NCBI GenBank assembly: GCA_017408025.1
Contig: JAFQVJ010000023.1
Span: 1 to 64,000, forward strand
Direction of reading: 5' to 3'
Length of the DNA: 64,000 bases
Origin: Lachnospiraceae bacterium
GTDB taxonomy: Bacteria > Bacillota > Clostridia > Lachnospirales > Lachnospiraceae
The notes under the pieces were generated by a model, which was not told the DNA's origin, did no database searches, and was given only the letters and a program-made list of their open reading frames with translations. Shown in pieces: positions 9,381 to 17,632 of the stretch. The stretch's first letter is position 1; each line of letters starts with the position of its first letter. The translations under genes were made by a program, and so were the position numbers.

Positions 9381-10337
9381 TTATGATTTACCACTAACTC
9401 GGATTCGTGGGTCAATTACTCCATACAGCATATCAATTGTAAAGTTAATAACTATATATACAAGACTTATTACAAGTACAAGCCCCTGTATAAGTGGGTA
9501 ATCTCTCTTTAATACCGCATTTACAACAAGCTGCCCCATACCAGGTATATTAAATAGTGTTTCAATAACAGCTGCACCTGCCACAAGGCTTCCTATGCTC
9601 TGACCTAAAACGGTAAGTATAGTATTGAAAGCATTTCTAAATGCATGTTTTGTTAATATAGTTGTTCCCTTTAATCCTTTGGCTTTTGCAGTTTTTATAT
9701 AATCTAAACTTAACACCTCAACCATAGATGACCTTGTTATTCTCGTCAAAAGCGGTGCCTGCGTAAGTGCAAGTGAAATAATAGGTAATACCATATAACT
9801 AAAATGTTCTGAGGTGCCATACTCTTCAATTGTTTTATAGCCTGATACAGGTAAAACGCCCAAATCAACTCCGAAATATAATATTAACAGTAAGCCATAT
9901 ATAAAACAAGGAACTGACAAACCTACAAGTGCAAATGCACTCACACCTAAATCTGTAGCTGCGCCCTTTTTCTTAGCAGCAAATATTCCACATGGAATAG
10001 AAATAATGATAGCAAGAATCTCTGCATACAACGCTAATTCCAGTGTTGGTGTTATACATTCACCAATTGCTTCAATAACTGACTGCTTTCTGAAATAAGA
10101 ATCTCCAAAATCACCCTTAAGAGCATCAGCTATCCAGTTAAAATACTGAGTGAGTAAAGGGTCGTTTAACCCCAATTCTTCTCTTAATTGTTCAACCTGC
10201 TCCTCTGTAGCATCCGAACCTAACATATTTGAGGCCGGATCACCTGCTGTACTGTGGGTTAGAAAGAAAATGAATAATGATAAGACAAATAATGTTACAA
10301 TAACACTAAATATTCGTTTACCAACATATTTTTTCAT
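9381..10337 (-). CDS. Peptide-type ABC transporter permease, OppB/DppB-like
   Basis: Permease of 318 residues with six predicted membrane segments. The N-terminal segment (IFSVIVTLFVLSLFIFFLTH) leads into the family stretch GDPASNMLG, then LGLNDPLLTQYFNW. The EAA-type loop is YIKTAKAKGLKGTTILTKHAFRNA and the C-terminus ends DPRIRV. It is preceded by a 70-nt gap after the binding-protein gene that holds an imperfect CTGGC/GCCAG hairpin, perhaps giving differential expression of binding protein and permease. Confidence 0.92.
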   Translation of the reverse strand: MKKYVGKRIFSVIVTLFVLSLFIFFLTHSTAGDPASNMLGSDATEEQVEQLREELGLNDPLLTQYFNWIADALKGDFGDSYFRKQSVIEAIGECITPTLELALYAEILAIIISIPCGIFAAKKKGAATDLGVSAFALVGLSVPCFIYGLLLILYFGVDLGVLPVSGYKTIEEYGTSEHFSYMVLPIISLALTQAPLLTRITRSSMVEVLSLDYIKTAKAKGLKGTTILTKHAFRNAFNTILTVLGQSIGSLVAGAAVIETLFNIPGMGQLVVNAVLKRDYPLIQGLVLVISLVYIVINFTIDMLYGVIDPRIRVSGKS

Positions 10338-10407
10338 ACATTCACCTCATTTCTAAAACAACTGGCCATTCTTTGTCACTGAACAGCCAGCTGCTATATT
10401 TCACCTA

Positions 10408-11955
10408 TTACTTAGAACATCCGTAAATGTTCATTCCTATAAATGGTATAAAATCCTTTACACCATTTGTTGCATATGGCTCACTAAAATAAGCTAATGG
10501 CAATGATGAAGCCGTCTCTAATAGGAAATAATTCAATTCTGACCATGTTTCCTTTGCCTCATCTACTGACTTCGATGCATTGAGTTTCTCAAATGATGCT
10601 GCAACCTCATCGAAAATGATCCATCCGTCAGGACCTGTCTGATTAAGCTTTAATGCTGTAGGCACTGTTGCCAATGGCCACCACAATAATGCACCATCAA
10701 ACTGTGCAGGATCCTTCTTCATATCAAGCATTGTTGCCCAATCATATGTCTGTACCTCGACGTTGAAGCCAACCTCCTCCAACTGTTTCTCGAGTATCAA
10801 GGTTGCATCAATCCATCTTGGGTATGCTGTTGTTGAAAGAAGCACCACACTTGTTCCATCGTAACCTGATTCCTCAAGAAGCGATTTAGCCTTCTCCGCA
10901 TTCTTCTGGTTCCAATACTCTGAGCCTGAGTCTGTTCCCCATAATCCTCCCTTATACATGAAACTTGAATATTTCTCAACATATTCCGAATTAGGTACAG
11001 CTGCTGCCATAATCTCATCTACATCAATAGCATATGCTGCTGCCTGACGGACCTTCTCATCCGCAAAAGGACCATCTTTCTTATCAAGAGCGACCGCATA
11101 GTTTCCTACTAAGTTATTAACAAGAGTGATATCTGAATTTGAGCTTAATTGATCAATATCATCATATGATATCGTCTGTGCAATGTCATACTCACCACTC
11201 ATGATACCTGCTGTACGGATCGACGAATCAGTAACTATATAATAGTAAACCTCATCAAAATTTATCACCTTGTTTCCTGCATCACCTGTAAGGTCATATC
11301 CTGGTGACTGATAATCCTCAAACTTCGAGAATTTTACATAACTATCCTGCTTCCATTCTTCAAACTTCAACGGGCCTGTACCAATATATTCTGTAACACC
11401 TGTTGTTGTTCTTGCCTCTATGCACTCCTTTGTTGTAATAGCTGCAAACTGGCATGGTGACGTAAGTACATTCAAGAATGTAAATGCTGGTTTTGTAAGT
11501 TCAATCTTAACAGTGTAATCATCTACAACCTCAAACTTTTCACCTGCTGTTATAACTGAAGGTGCTGCTACATTATTCTCCGCCCAACAGTTAAGCGAAG
11601 CAACAACATCCTCTGCCTTCATCTCATCTCCATTATGAAACTTCACGCCTTGTCTTAACTTAAAGGTCCATACCTTATATTCCTCATCAACCTCATACGA
11701 CTCACAGAGCTGTTCCTTTGGCTCAAGATTTTCATCAAGCTCAAATAAACCCTCATAAATGCCTCTGTTTGTATCTCTTACTGCCGCTGCTGTAGAGAGC
11801 CACGGATCAAGTGTCGGTGGGTTTATTGCCATTGCTACATTTAATACACTTGAATCCTTATTACTCTCTTTACTGTCACCTCCACATGCAAATAGCGATA
11901 ATACCATCACACCTGTTAATGCTACAGCTATTAATCTCCTTAATGTCTTTCTCAT
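10408..11955 (-). CDS. Peptide-type ABC transporter substrate-binding lipoprotein
   Basis: Family-5 extracellular solute-binding protein (OppA/DppA class), 515 residues. The signal peptide MRKTLRRLIAVALTGVMVLS ends in a lipobox, LFAC, so the mature protein is anchored by Cys24. Family features are PPTLDPWLSTAAAVRD near the N-terminus, KVWTFKLRQGVKFHNGDEMKAEDV and the C-terminal lobe. Length is normal. Family-5 proteins bind peptides but also nickel, opines and other small amines, so the ligand is open; the hydrolase and aminotransferase neighbours argue for a nitrogen compound. It follows the aminotransferase gene by 46 nt, with AGGAGG 8 nt upstream of its ATG. Confidence 0.92.
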   Translation of the reverse strand: MRKTLRRLIAVALTGVMVLSLFACGGDSKESNKDSSVLNVAMAINPPTLDPWLSTAAAVRDTNRGIYEGLFELDENLEPKEQLCESYEVDEEYKVWTFKLRQGVKFHNGDEMKAEDVVASLNCWAENNVAAPSVITAGEKFEVVDDYTVKIELTKPAFTFLNVLTSPCQFAAITTKECIEARTTTGVTEYIGTGPLKFEEWKQDSYVKFSKFEDYQSPGYDLTGDAGNKVINFDEVYYYIVTDSSIRTAGIMSGEYDIAQTISYDDIDQLSSNSDITLVNNLVGNYAVALDKKDGPFADEKVRQAAAYAIDVDEIMAAAVPNSEYVEKYSSFMYKGGLWGTDSGSEYWNQKNAEKAKSLLEESGYDGTSVVLLSTTAYPRWIDATLILEKQLEEVGFNVEVQTYDWATMLDMKKDPAQFDGALLWWPLATVPTALKLNQTGPDGWIIFDEVAASFEKLNASKSVDEAKETWSELNYFLLETASSLPLAYFSEPYATNGVKDFIPFIGMNIYGCSK

Positions 11956-12001
11956 AGAACATGCCTCCTTCTTACTGTTAAATTTCTTACTTAACTAAGC
12001 T

Positions 12002-13327
12002 TTATATCATTTCATTGTCAACAAACTCTAAAACCTCATCCAGCTTTACAAGTTCCTCTAAAAGTTGCTTCTCTGTAATAATAAGTGGTGGATTCACGAA
12101 AACCATATTTTCATGAGAATATGTCATAAAGCCCTTCTTCTTAAGCATTCCAATTATCTTACTCATCTTTCCTTCTGGATCCCTGCCATACTCCACAAGT
12201 GGCTCTTTTGTTTCCTTATCCTTTACAAGCTCTATACTAGAAAATAAGCCGATGTATCTTACATCACCTACACTCTTATGCTTTTTCTTAAGCTGTTCAA
12301 GCTGCTCACCTAATACCTTGCCTACCTTATTAACATTTCCTAGGATGTCAGCATCCTTATAGTACTGTACACATGCTTTTCCTGCTGCACATGCAAGTGG
12401 ATGACCACTATATGTAAGACCACACGATAGAAGATGATCATCAAAATACTCTGCAATTTTCTTGCTAACTACAACACCACCTAAAGGAATGTAGCCACAT
12501 GTTACACCCTTTGCAAAGGTTACAATATCTGGTTTTACATCAAAATTCTCAAATGCAAACATCTTTCCTGTTCTTCCCCAACCTGCCATTACTTCATCGC
12601 ATATCATCATAATTCCAAATTCATCACAAAGCTTTCTGACACCAGGGAGATAACCTTTTGGTGGAATGATTACACCATTAGAACCTGTGATTGTCTCCAT
12701 TACTATAGCAGCGATTGTATCCCGACCTTCGTATATAATCTGCTCCCTCAGCTTACCAAGATAGAATTCTGTAGCCGCTTCCTCACTTTCAAACGGAATC
12801 CTCTCTCTATAAATATATGGGTCAAAAAATTTGATAAATCCAGGAATACCTGGCTCTAACGGATATCTTCTCGGCTCACCTGTCAGATTTCCTGCTCCAA
12901 ATGATGAACCATGATAGCTTCTGTATCGACTCATCACCTTATTTCTTCCAGTGAACATTCTGGCAATTTTTACCGCATTTTCATTTGCATCTGCACCTGC
13001 ATTTGTAAAAAACACCTTCCCCATATTGTCAGGCATAAGACCAATAATCATTTCCGCCAATTCTGAACGGGGTTCTGATGCATAGCTAGGTGCTACAAAA
13101 CAATACTTATCAACCTGTTCCTTAATTGCATCTGCAATAGCCTTGTTCCCAAAACCAACATTGAGATTTACCAGCTGCGAAGACATATCGGTGTATCTGT
13201 TACCATCGTAATCCCACATATAAATGTCTTCCGCCTTCTCGATTGGAATCGGATTTAATCCCTTCTGCTTACTCCATGATTGGAGGTTATACTTCAAATG
13301 CTTGCTTACTACTTCTTCACCTGTCAT
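12002..13327 (-). CDS. Class-III PLP-dependent aminotransferase
   Basis: Omega-amino-acid-type aminotransferase of 441 residues. Visible are FTNAGADANENAVKIAR (phosphate-binding region), YHGSSFGAGNLTG, the PLP aspartate in MICDEVMAGWGRTG, and the Schiff-base lysine in FAKGVTCGYIPLGG. Relatives use beta-alanine, GABA, putrescine, taurine or ornithine derivatives, with pyruvate or 2-oxoglutarate as acceptor; sequence does not decide. It is first in the transport/hydrolase operon and likely removes the amine freed by the hydrolases, giving an aldehyde for the Fe-alcohol dehydrogenase. The ATG at 13327 has AGGAGAG 7 nt upstream; the longer reading from 13366 starts inside the leader terminator region. 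Confidence 0.9.
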   Translation of the reverse strand: MTGEEVVSKHLKYNLQSWSKQKGLNPIPIEKAEDIYMWDYDGNRYTDMSSQLVNLNVGFGNKAIADAIKEQVDKYCFVAPSYASEPRSELAEMIIGLMPDNMGKVFFTNAGADANENAVKIARMFTGRNKVMSRYRSYHGSSFGAGNLTGEPRRYPLEPGIPGFIKFFDPYIYRERIPFESEEAATEFYLGKLREQIIYEGRDTIAAIVMETITGSNGVIIPPKGYLPGVRKLCDEFGIMMICDEVMAGWGRTGKMFAFENFDVKPDIVTFAKGVTCGYIPLGGVVVSKKIAEYFDDHLLSCGLTYSGHPLACAAGKACVQYYKDADILGNVNKVGKVLGEQLEQLKKKHKSVGDVRYIGLFSSIELVKDKETKEPLVEYGRDPEGKMSKIIGMLKKKGFMTYSHENMVFVNPPLIITEKQLLEELVKLDEVLEFVDNEMI

Positions 13328-13366
13328 ATCAATCTCTCCTTTAACCTTATTTATGCCTATATGCAC

Positions 13367-13395
13367 AAAAAACGCTTACAACTATGCTGTAAGCG
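13367..13395 (-). terminator. Intrinsic terminator / possible attenuator in the aminotransferase leader
   Basis: On the minus strand CGCTTACA pairs with TGTAAGCG (8 bp, 7-nt loop) and TTTTTT follows. It lies 125 nt after the pucR stop but only 40 nt before the aminotransferase start, and downstream of the promoter at 13433-13460. It therefore either ends pucR transcripts or, since the operon promoter is upstream of it, also conditions read-through into the operon. I see no clear antiterminator fold. Confidence 0.7.
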
Positions 13396-13432
13396 CCTTT
13401 GCTTCCCTACCTGTCTTAACAAGTATGGTGTT

Positions 13433-13460
13433 ATTATAATTCTTAATTCTTTATTTGCAA
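13433..13460 (-). promoter_or_regulatory. Promoter of the aminotransferase-transport operon
   Basis: On the minus strand TTGCAA (13455-13460) and a perfect TATAAT (13433-13438) are 16 nt apart. Transcription would begin near 13426, giving a leader of roughly 100 nt that includes the terminator hairpin at 13367-13395. An inverted repeat lies 22 nt upstream of the -35 box. Confidence 0.65.
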
Positions 13461-13482
13461 GAAATATATTACCAATATTTTA

Positions 13483-13496
13483 TGTGCATTTGCACA
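13483..13496. promoter_or_regulatory. Inverted repeat, candidate operator
   Basis: TGTGCA-TT-TGCACA is a perfect 6-bp inverted repeat with a 2-nt centre, 22 nt upstream of the -35 box at 13455-13460. A related half-site, TTGTGCAA, lies at 14751-14758 just upstream of the pucR -35 box. It is a plausible binding site for the PucR-type regulator, but it does not resemble the published Bacillus PucR box, so the assignment is inference. Confidence 0.4.
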
Positions 13497-13519
13497 ACAC
13501 CTGATTTATATCTTTATAA

Positions 13520-14674
13520 CTATATATTATCTATTTCTATAGATAGCTTAATAAGAAGAAGGTTCTCCAGCTCCATTATATCCATACCTGTAATCTTCTT
13601 AATCTTTGATATCTTATAATTTATTGTATTTCTGTGCACGAAGAGCTCTTCTGATGTTTTTTGTATACTACCATCATTTTCTATAAATATTTTTAAGAAA
13701 TCACAATAATCCGTTGAGTTATTCTTATCATATTCCTTAATCGCACCTAGTATATTGGAAGAAAAATCTTTCAGCACATTTTTGTCCTTAACAGACATAA
13801 GTATCTTATATATACCTAAATCATTATAAAACAGAACGCAATCCTTCTTCTTCATACACATGGTAAAAACCTCTCTTGAACGCTCATAAACTATGTCAAG
13901 CTTGCTGAGATTATCAACATTTGAGCTCACTCCCATTCTTATATTGAAACGTTCAACACTATGCTCTTTCATGGCATTTACGAATTCCTTAATTTTACTG
14001 TCCTCTATACCTGCTATGACAATTGACATATATCTTTCATGCCAGAACAGTACATATTTCCCTGATGCCCACTTTTCTATCTCCCTTCTAGCAAAAAACT
14101 CCAGTCTGACATTATCATTTTCGGTCACGGTATTGTCTCCATTGTCCAGTCCCATAGTAATCACACAATAATTGACATCACGCATAAGTCCCCTGCGTTC
14201 AAGAACATACTGAATCCTCTCCCTCTGTGCCGGATAAAATATGTAATCCTTCAAATCACTTTCAAGCTTTTTTTCATTGACCTCACTGTTAATTATCTTT
14301 TTGCACAAATCTCTGGTTATCTCCACAAGACGCATCTCCCATGGACAGGTGTAAAGTGGAAAGTTATTTACATCGCAATACTCAATAACCTCCTTTGGCA
14401 CAGACTTAATATAAGGACCTATATTTACAACCAGACCACTGACCTCTCTCTCCACAAGACCTTTAACAAAATTGAGCATATAGCCATCATTTTGTATATT
14501 TCCGATTCCTGTTGTAAATACAAGCTCATAGCCTAAAAGGAATGATGCAACCTCTATATCCTCAACTATATGCACCCAATTTACTATGCTTTCCAATCCA
14601 TTTTTGCCTGCAACTAGTTGCATTTTGTATTTCTGATTTACATCCTTACATAATTTACCTATCGTTATGGCCAT
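13520..14674 (-). CDS. PucR-family transcriptional regulator
   Basis: Regulator of 384 residues with the PucR layout: N-terminal purine-catabolism-type domain (about 8-120, with NWVHIVEDIEVASFLLGYELVF-like core), a degenerate GGDEF-like middle region, and a C-terminal PucR/CdaR helix-turn-helix (about 325-380; ENDGSIQKTSEELFVHRNTI). Family members usually activate nearby nitrogen or carbon catabolic genes when an effector binds. It lies upstream of the aminotransferase operon on the same strand and is divergent from the Amt-PII gene, so it is the obvious candidate regulator of one or both. ATG at 14674 has AAAGGAGAG upstream. Confidence 0.9.
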   Translation of the reverse strand: MAITIGKLCKDVNQKYKMQLVAGKNGLESIVNWVHIVEDIEVASFLLGYELVFTTGIGNIQNDGYMLNFVKGLVEREVSGLVVNIGPYIKSVPKEVIEYCDVNNFPLYTCPWEMRLVEITRDLCKKIINSEVNEKKLESDLKDYIFYPAQRERIQYVLERRGLMRDVNYCVITMGLDNGDNTVTENDNVRLEFFARREIEKWASGKYVLFWHERYMSIVIAGIEDSKIKEFVNAMKEHSVERFNIRMGVSSNVDNLSKLDIVYERSREVFTMCMKKKDCVLFYNDLGIYKILMSVKDKNVLKDFSSNILGAIKEYDKNNSTDYCDFLKIFIENDGSIQKTSEELFVHRNTINYKISKIKKITGMDIMELENLLLIKLSIEIDNI

Positions 14675-14714
14675 ATCTGTCTCTCCTTTGTGATGTCATA
14701 ATTTTTCCTTACAC

Positions 14715-14742
14715 ATTATAATACTCATCCAGAAAATATCAA
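14715..14742 (-). promoter_or_regulatory. Promoter of the pucR-type gene
   Basis: Minus-strand TTGATA (14737-14742) and TATAAT (14715-14720) are spaced by 16 nt, about 40 nt before the start codon. This is a near-consensus sigma-A promoter in the 175-nt divergent gap shared with the ammonium transporter. I could not find an equally good promoter, or a sigma-54 -24/-12 element, for the plus-strand gene. Confidence 0.65.
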
Positions 14743-14849
14743 GTTCATTTTTGTGCAACTATACATAAAACCTCATTTATTTCTACAATATTCAAATCAA
14801 TTTTTCTATTGTATATTAAACTAAACACACAACAAAAGGAGGAATGTAT

Positions 14850-16595
14850 ATGGAGTTTTCATCAAATAATACTGTTTGGCTACTTGTATGCACAGCTCTT
14901 GTATTTTTTATGCAGGCAGGCTTCTGTATGCTAGAGGCAGGACTAACCCGTGCAAAAAACGCCGGTAATATTGTTATGAAAAATCTGGTAGATGTAAGTA
15001 TAGGTATTCCACTATTCTGGATTGCCGGATTCGGAATTATGTTTGGTACTACAAGCGACATCTTGGGTGGAATACATCTTTTTGCCACAGGAGATTATCA
15101 TTCTATTCTACCTGACGGAGTTCCTTTTTCCGTATTCTTCATTTTTCAAGCAGTTTTCTGTGCCACTGCTACTACTATTGTATCAGGTGCTATGGCAGAG
15201 CGTACTAATTTCAAGGCTTATTGCATATATAGTGTGGTTATGTCATTACTGGTATATCCAGTATCTGGTCATTGGATTTGGGGTCAAGGCTGGTTATCAG
15301 ACTTAGGTTTTCATGACTTAGCTGGTTCAACAGCCGTTCATACCGTTGGGGGGTGTGCTGCCTTAGTCGGTGCAAAACTTTTAGGTCCACGTATTGGAAA
15401 ATATGATAAAAAAGGACGTTCCCGTGCCATTCAGGGACACAATCTAACACTGGCAGCTCTCGGAATTATGATTTTGTGGTTTTGCTGGTTTGGATTTAAT
15501 GGTGGTTCAACTGTAGGCATTGAAGGAGCTACTGTAAATACAGATGGTTCGGTGCTTTGGAGAGGCGACCTCATAGGAAAAATTTTCTCTGTAACTGGAC
15601 TTACCGCAGCTGTTTCTACAGTTACATCGCTTCTATTTACATGGTTCAGATACAGAAAGCCTGATGTTTCCATGACTTTAAACGGCACACTTGGAGGTCT
15701 TGTAATCTCTACGGCTAGTGCTGACTGTATATCAATGAGTGGCGCCGCTATTGAGGGTATTATCTCTGGCATCGCCGTTGTTTTACTTATTGAATTTATT
15801 GACCATGTATGCAAGATTGATGACCCTGTCGGTGCAATCGGTGTACATTTAGGCTGCGGGATTCTCGGTACAATAAGTGTCGGTCTTTTTTCAACAGGTC
15901 AGAATGGTTGCGCCAAAGGATTATTCTATGGTGGCGGTGTGGAACAGCTTGGTTTACAGTTGTTAGGCTCTATCTCAGTCATTGCATGGGTTTCTGTTAC
16001 TATTCTGATTGCCTCCACTATCATTAAACATACTGTAGGTTTAAGAGTTCCTGCCCATGTGGAGCTTGAAGGTCTTGATTGTGCCGAGCATGGTCTTTCA
16101 AGTGCTTATGCTGGCTTCGAAATTTCTGGTAATAATTTTATGAGTGATGCTGATGTAGAGTACGAAACCATAGGCTCTGAGAAAATAGATGTGGCTATCC
16201 CAGCTATTGTCCAGTCCTCAAAAAAATCAAGCAACAAAAACATTACGAAGGTTCAAATTCTAATGAAGGAGGCTCGATTTGAACGTTTCAAAAAGGCAAT
16301 GAATGATATCGGTGTCACTGGTATGACCGTAACTCACGTTCTTGGTTGTGGAACACAAAAAGGTGCAACTGAGTATTACAGAGGTACAGAGGTCGATATG
16401 AGACTTTTACCTAAGATTCAGGTTGATATGGTTATCTCTAAAGTACCCGTTATGGATGTCGTAAATGCCACAAGAGAAGCTCTTTACACTGGACATATAG
16501 GGGATGGCAAAATATTTATATATGAAGTAGAGGACGTCTTCAAGGTTCGTACTGGTGAAAGTGGCTATACAGCCCTCCAAGGTGCCGACGATTAA
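14850..16595 (+). CDS. amt: Ammonium transporter fused to a PII signalling domain
   Basis: Amt/Mep/Rh-type ammonium channel with a C-terminal PII (GlnK) domain, 581 residues. The channel part (about 1-400) has eleven expected membrane segments and the twin histidines in STAVHTVGG and IGVHLGCG. A linker (about 400-465) leads to PII: VQILMKEARFERFKKAMND, T-loop region GTQKGATEYYRGTEVDMRLL, then GDGKIFIYEVEDVFKVRTGE with the ATP-binding B and C loops. The residue matching uridylylated Tyr51 of E. coli PII is Val. In most bacteria GlnK is a separate protein that plugs AmtB; here block and channel are covalently joined. The ATG at 14850 has AGGAGG 7 nt upstream; an ATG at 14844 is too close to it. 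Confidence 0.95.
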   Translation: MEFSSNNTVWLLVCTALVFFMQAGFCMLEAGLTRAKNAGNIVMKNLVDVSIGIPLFWIAGFGIMFGTTSDILGGIHLFATGDYHSILPDGVPFSVFFIFQAVFCATATTIVSGAMAERTNFKAYCIYSVVMSLLVYPVSGHWIWGQGWLSDLGFHDLAGSTAVHTVGGCAALVGAKLLGPRIGKYDKKGRSRAIQGHNLTLAALGIMILWFCWFGFNGGSTVGIEGATVNTDGSVLWRGDLIGKIFSVTGLTAAVSTVTSLLFTWFRYRKPDVSMTLNGTLGGLVISTASADCISMSGAAIEGIISGIAVVLLIEFIDHVCKIDDPVGAIGVHLGCGILGTISVGLFSTGQNGCAKGLFYGGGVEQLGLQLLGSISVIAWVSVTILIASTIIKHTVGLRVPAHVELEGLDCAEHGLSSAYAGFEISGNNFMSDADVEYETIGSEKIDVAIPAIVQSSKKSSNKNITKVQILMKEARFERFKKAMNDIGVTGMTVTHVLGCGTQKGATEYYRGTEVDMRLLPKIQVDMVISKVPVMDVVNATREALYTGHIGDGKIFIYEVEDVFKVRTGESGYTALQGADD

Positions 16596-16639
16596 ACTTG
16601 CTCTTTCAAAGATTTAGAGCTGCTTCTCAAAAAAAATAT

Positions 16640-16683
16640 CTAAAAAACCAGGGAGAATAAATCGTCTTACCCTGGTTTTTTAG
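16640..16683. terminator. Bidirectional terminator between amt and the LysM gene
   Basis: A perfect 14-bp stem, CTAAAAAACCAGGG against CCCTGGTTTTTTAG, with a 16-nt loop. T-runs occur on both strands, so it can end both the plus-strand amt transcript (stop at 16595) and the minus-strand LysM transcript (stop at 16730). Confidence 0.88.
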
Positions 16684-16729
16684 AATTATGGTCAACTCAT
16701 AATTTGTGTATAACTGCAATCATTATGTT

Positions 16730-17275
16730 CTACATATCTTTCAGCAGCTTTGCCAATTCCTCAAGAGTCATATTTTCATTCTTAAGTATATCCTTTACTC
16801 TCATACTGCCACAGCATGGGGCTGATGCTTCCATTGTATCTGATGAACTCTCATCCATAACCTGAGCATCAACCTGCATACTTTCTGTATCTGTGCTACT
16901 CTCCATCATGTTTTCTGACTGCATTCTCTGTCGATTATCATTGGCATCAAGCAAATCTTCAATTAAATCATCAAGATTATCTGTCCTGTTGTTTTCCTCA
17001 TTCCTAGGCTGCACCATCGGTGGTCTTTGCTGATTCTGATTTGGCATTGGCGATGGTCTGTTTGGAGTTGTTGGCATAGGTCGTTTTACAGGTATGCATA
17101 TCTGGTCGCCTATTTGTAGATTATAAATGTTTACATTTGCGTTTGCGCGCATAATCTCATTGATAGTTACATTGTAATATCTGCTGAGTAAGTAAAGTGT
17201 ATCTCCTCTTCTTATAGTGTGTACAATACCATTACATTTTCTGCATGTGCAAATATTTCCAAAATATTCCGCCAT
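16730..17275 (-). CDS. LysM-domain protein
   Basis: Protein of 181 residues with one LysM motif (about 18-63: VHTIRRGDTLYLLSRYYNV ... LQIGDQICIPV), which binds N-acetylglucosamine-containing cell-wall glycan. It is preceded by a CTCRKC cysteine pair and followed by a Pro/Asn/Gln-rich linker (about 66-100), an acidic Met/Ser/Asp-rich stretch and a short C-terminal helix (MRVKDILKNENMTLEELAKL). No signal peptide or membrane segment is seen, as in some spore-coat LysM proteins, but a coat role is a guess. The ATG at 17275 has GGAG 8 nt upstream; an extension to 17338 is possible but lacks a good site. Confidence 0.75.
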   Translation of the reverse strand: MAEYFGNICTCRKCNGIVHTIRRGDTLYLLSRYYNVTINEIMRANANVNIYNLQIGDQICIPVKRPMPTTPNRPSPMPNQNQQRPPMVQPRNEENNRTDNLDDLIEDLLDANDNRQRMQSENMMESSTDTESMQVDAQVMDESSSDTMEASAPCCGSMRVKDILKNENMTLEELAKLLKDM

Positions 17276-17357
17276 AAACATATCTCCATATGTCTTCATT
17301 TTATAATATGCAGCATTTATCAAAAATGTTCTGCTCATCCTAGCGGAGCGTTTTTTT

Positions 17358-17386
17358 TATAGGAAAGTTTCAAAAACTTTCCTATA
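17358..17386. repeat. Dispersed palindrome, copy 1
   Basis: Perfect 13-bp arms, TATAGGAAAGTTT and its complement, with the 3-nt centre CAA. It is preceded by TAGCGGAGCG and a run of eight T, similar to the sequence before copy 5 (TAGCGGAGCCTTTTT). Confidence 0.85.
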
Positions 17387-17520
17387 CAAGAACCAAGTGG
17401 ACAAGTCCACTTCAACACCCCAATTCTCTATCAATCATGAGGGACTTGCTCCACTTTCCGAGTCGAGCACGGTCAGCTTAAGCTGACATTTTCTTCTCGT
17501 GCGAGTGCTCATCTTATTTT

Positions 17521-17559
17521 TATTGTCTAGGAAAGTTTCAAAAACTTTCCTAGACAATA
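17521..17559. repeat. Dispersed palindrome, copy 2
   Basis: Perfect 18-bp arms, TATTGTCTAGGAAAGTTT and its complement, with centre CAA. Compared with the other copies TATAG is replaced by TCTAG in both arms, a compensatory change. It ends 4 nt before the terminator at 17564. Confidence 0.85.
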
Positions 17560-17563
17560 AAAA

Positions 17564-17599
17564 ACCTAGATAACACCTTGGGGATGGCGTTATCTAGGT
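17564..17599 (-). terminator. Intrinsic terminator of the second ABC operon
   Basis: Minus-strand stem ACCTAGATAACGCC with GGTGTTATCTAGGT (one G-U pair), 8-nt loop, followed by a T-run. It is 34 nt past the stop of the OppF-like gene. Confidence 0.88.
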
Positions 17600-17632
17600 C
17601 AATAAGAATTGAACTATTTACTGTATAATGTA

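Larger units (their letters stand above)
17276..17632. other. Intergenic block of palindromes, 357 nt
   Basis: No gene is supported here. The block holds two copies of the dispersed palindrome (17358-17386 and 17521-17559), an inverted repeat AAGTGGAC-AA-GTCCACTT (17395-17412), a perfect 16-bp palindrome GTCAGCTTAAGCTGAC (17472-17487) with GCACG/CGTGC arms on either side (17467-17471 and 17498-17502), and the operon terminator at 17564-17599. The segment between the two palindromes may be an inserted element, but no transposase gene or target duplication is evident. Confidence 0.6.
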
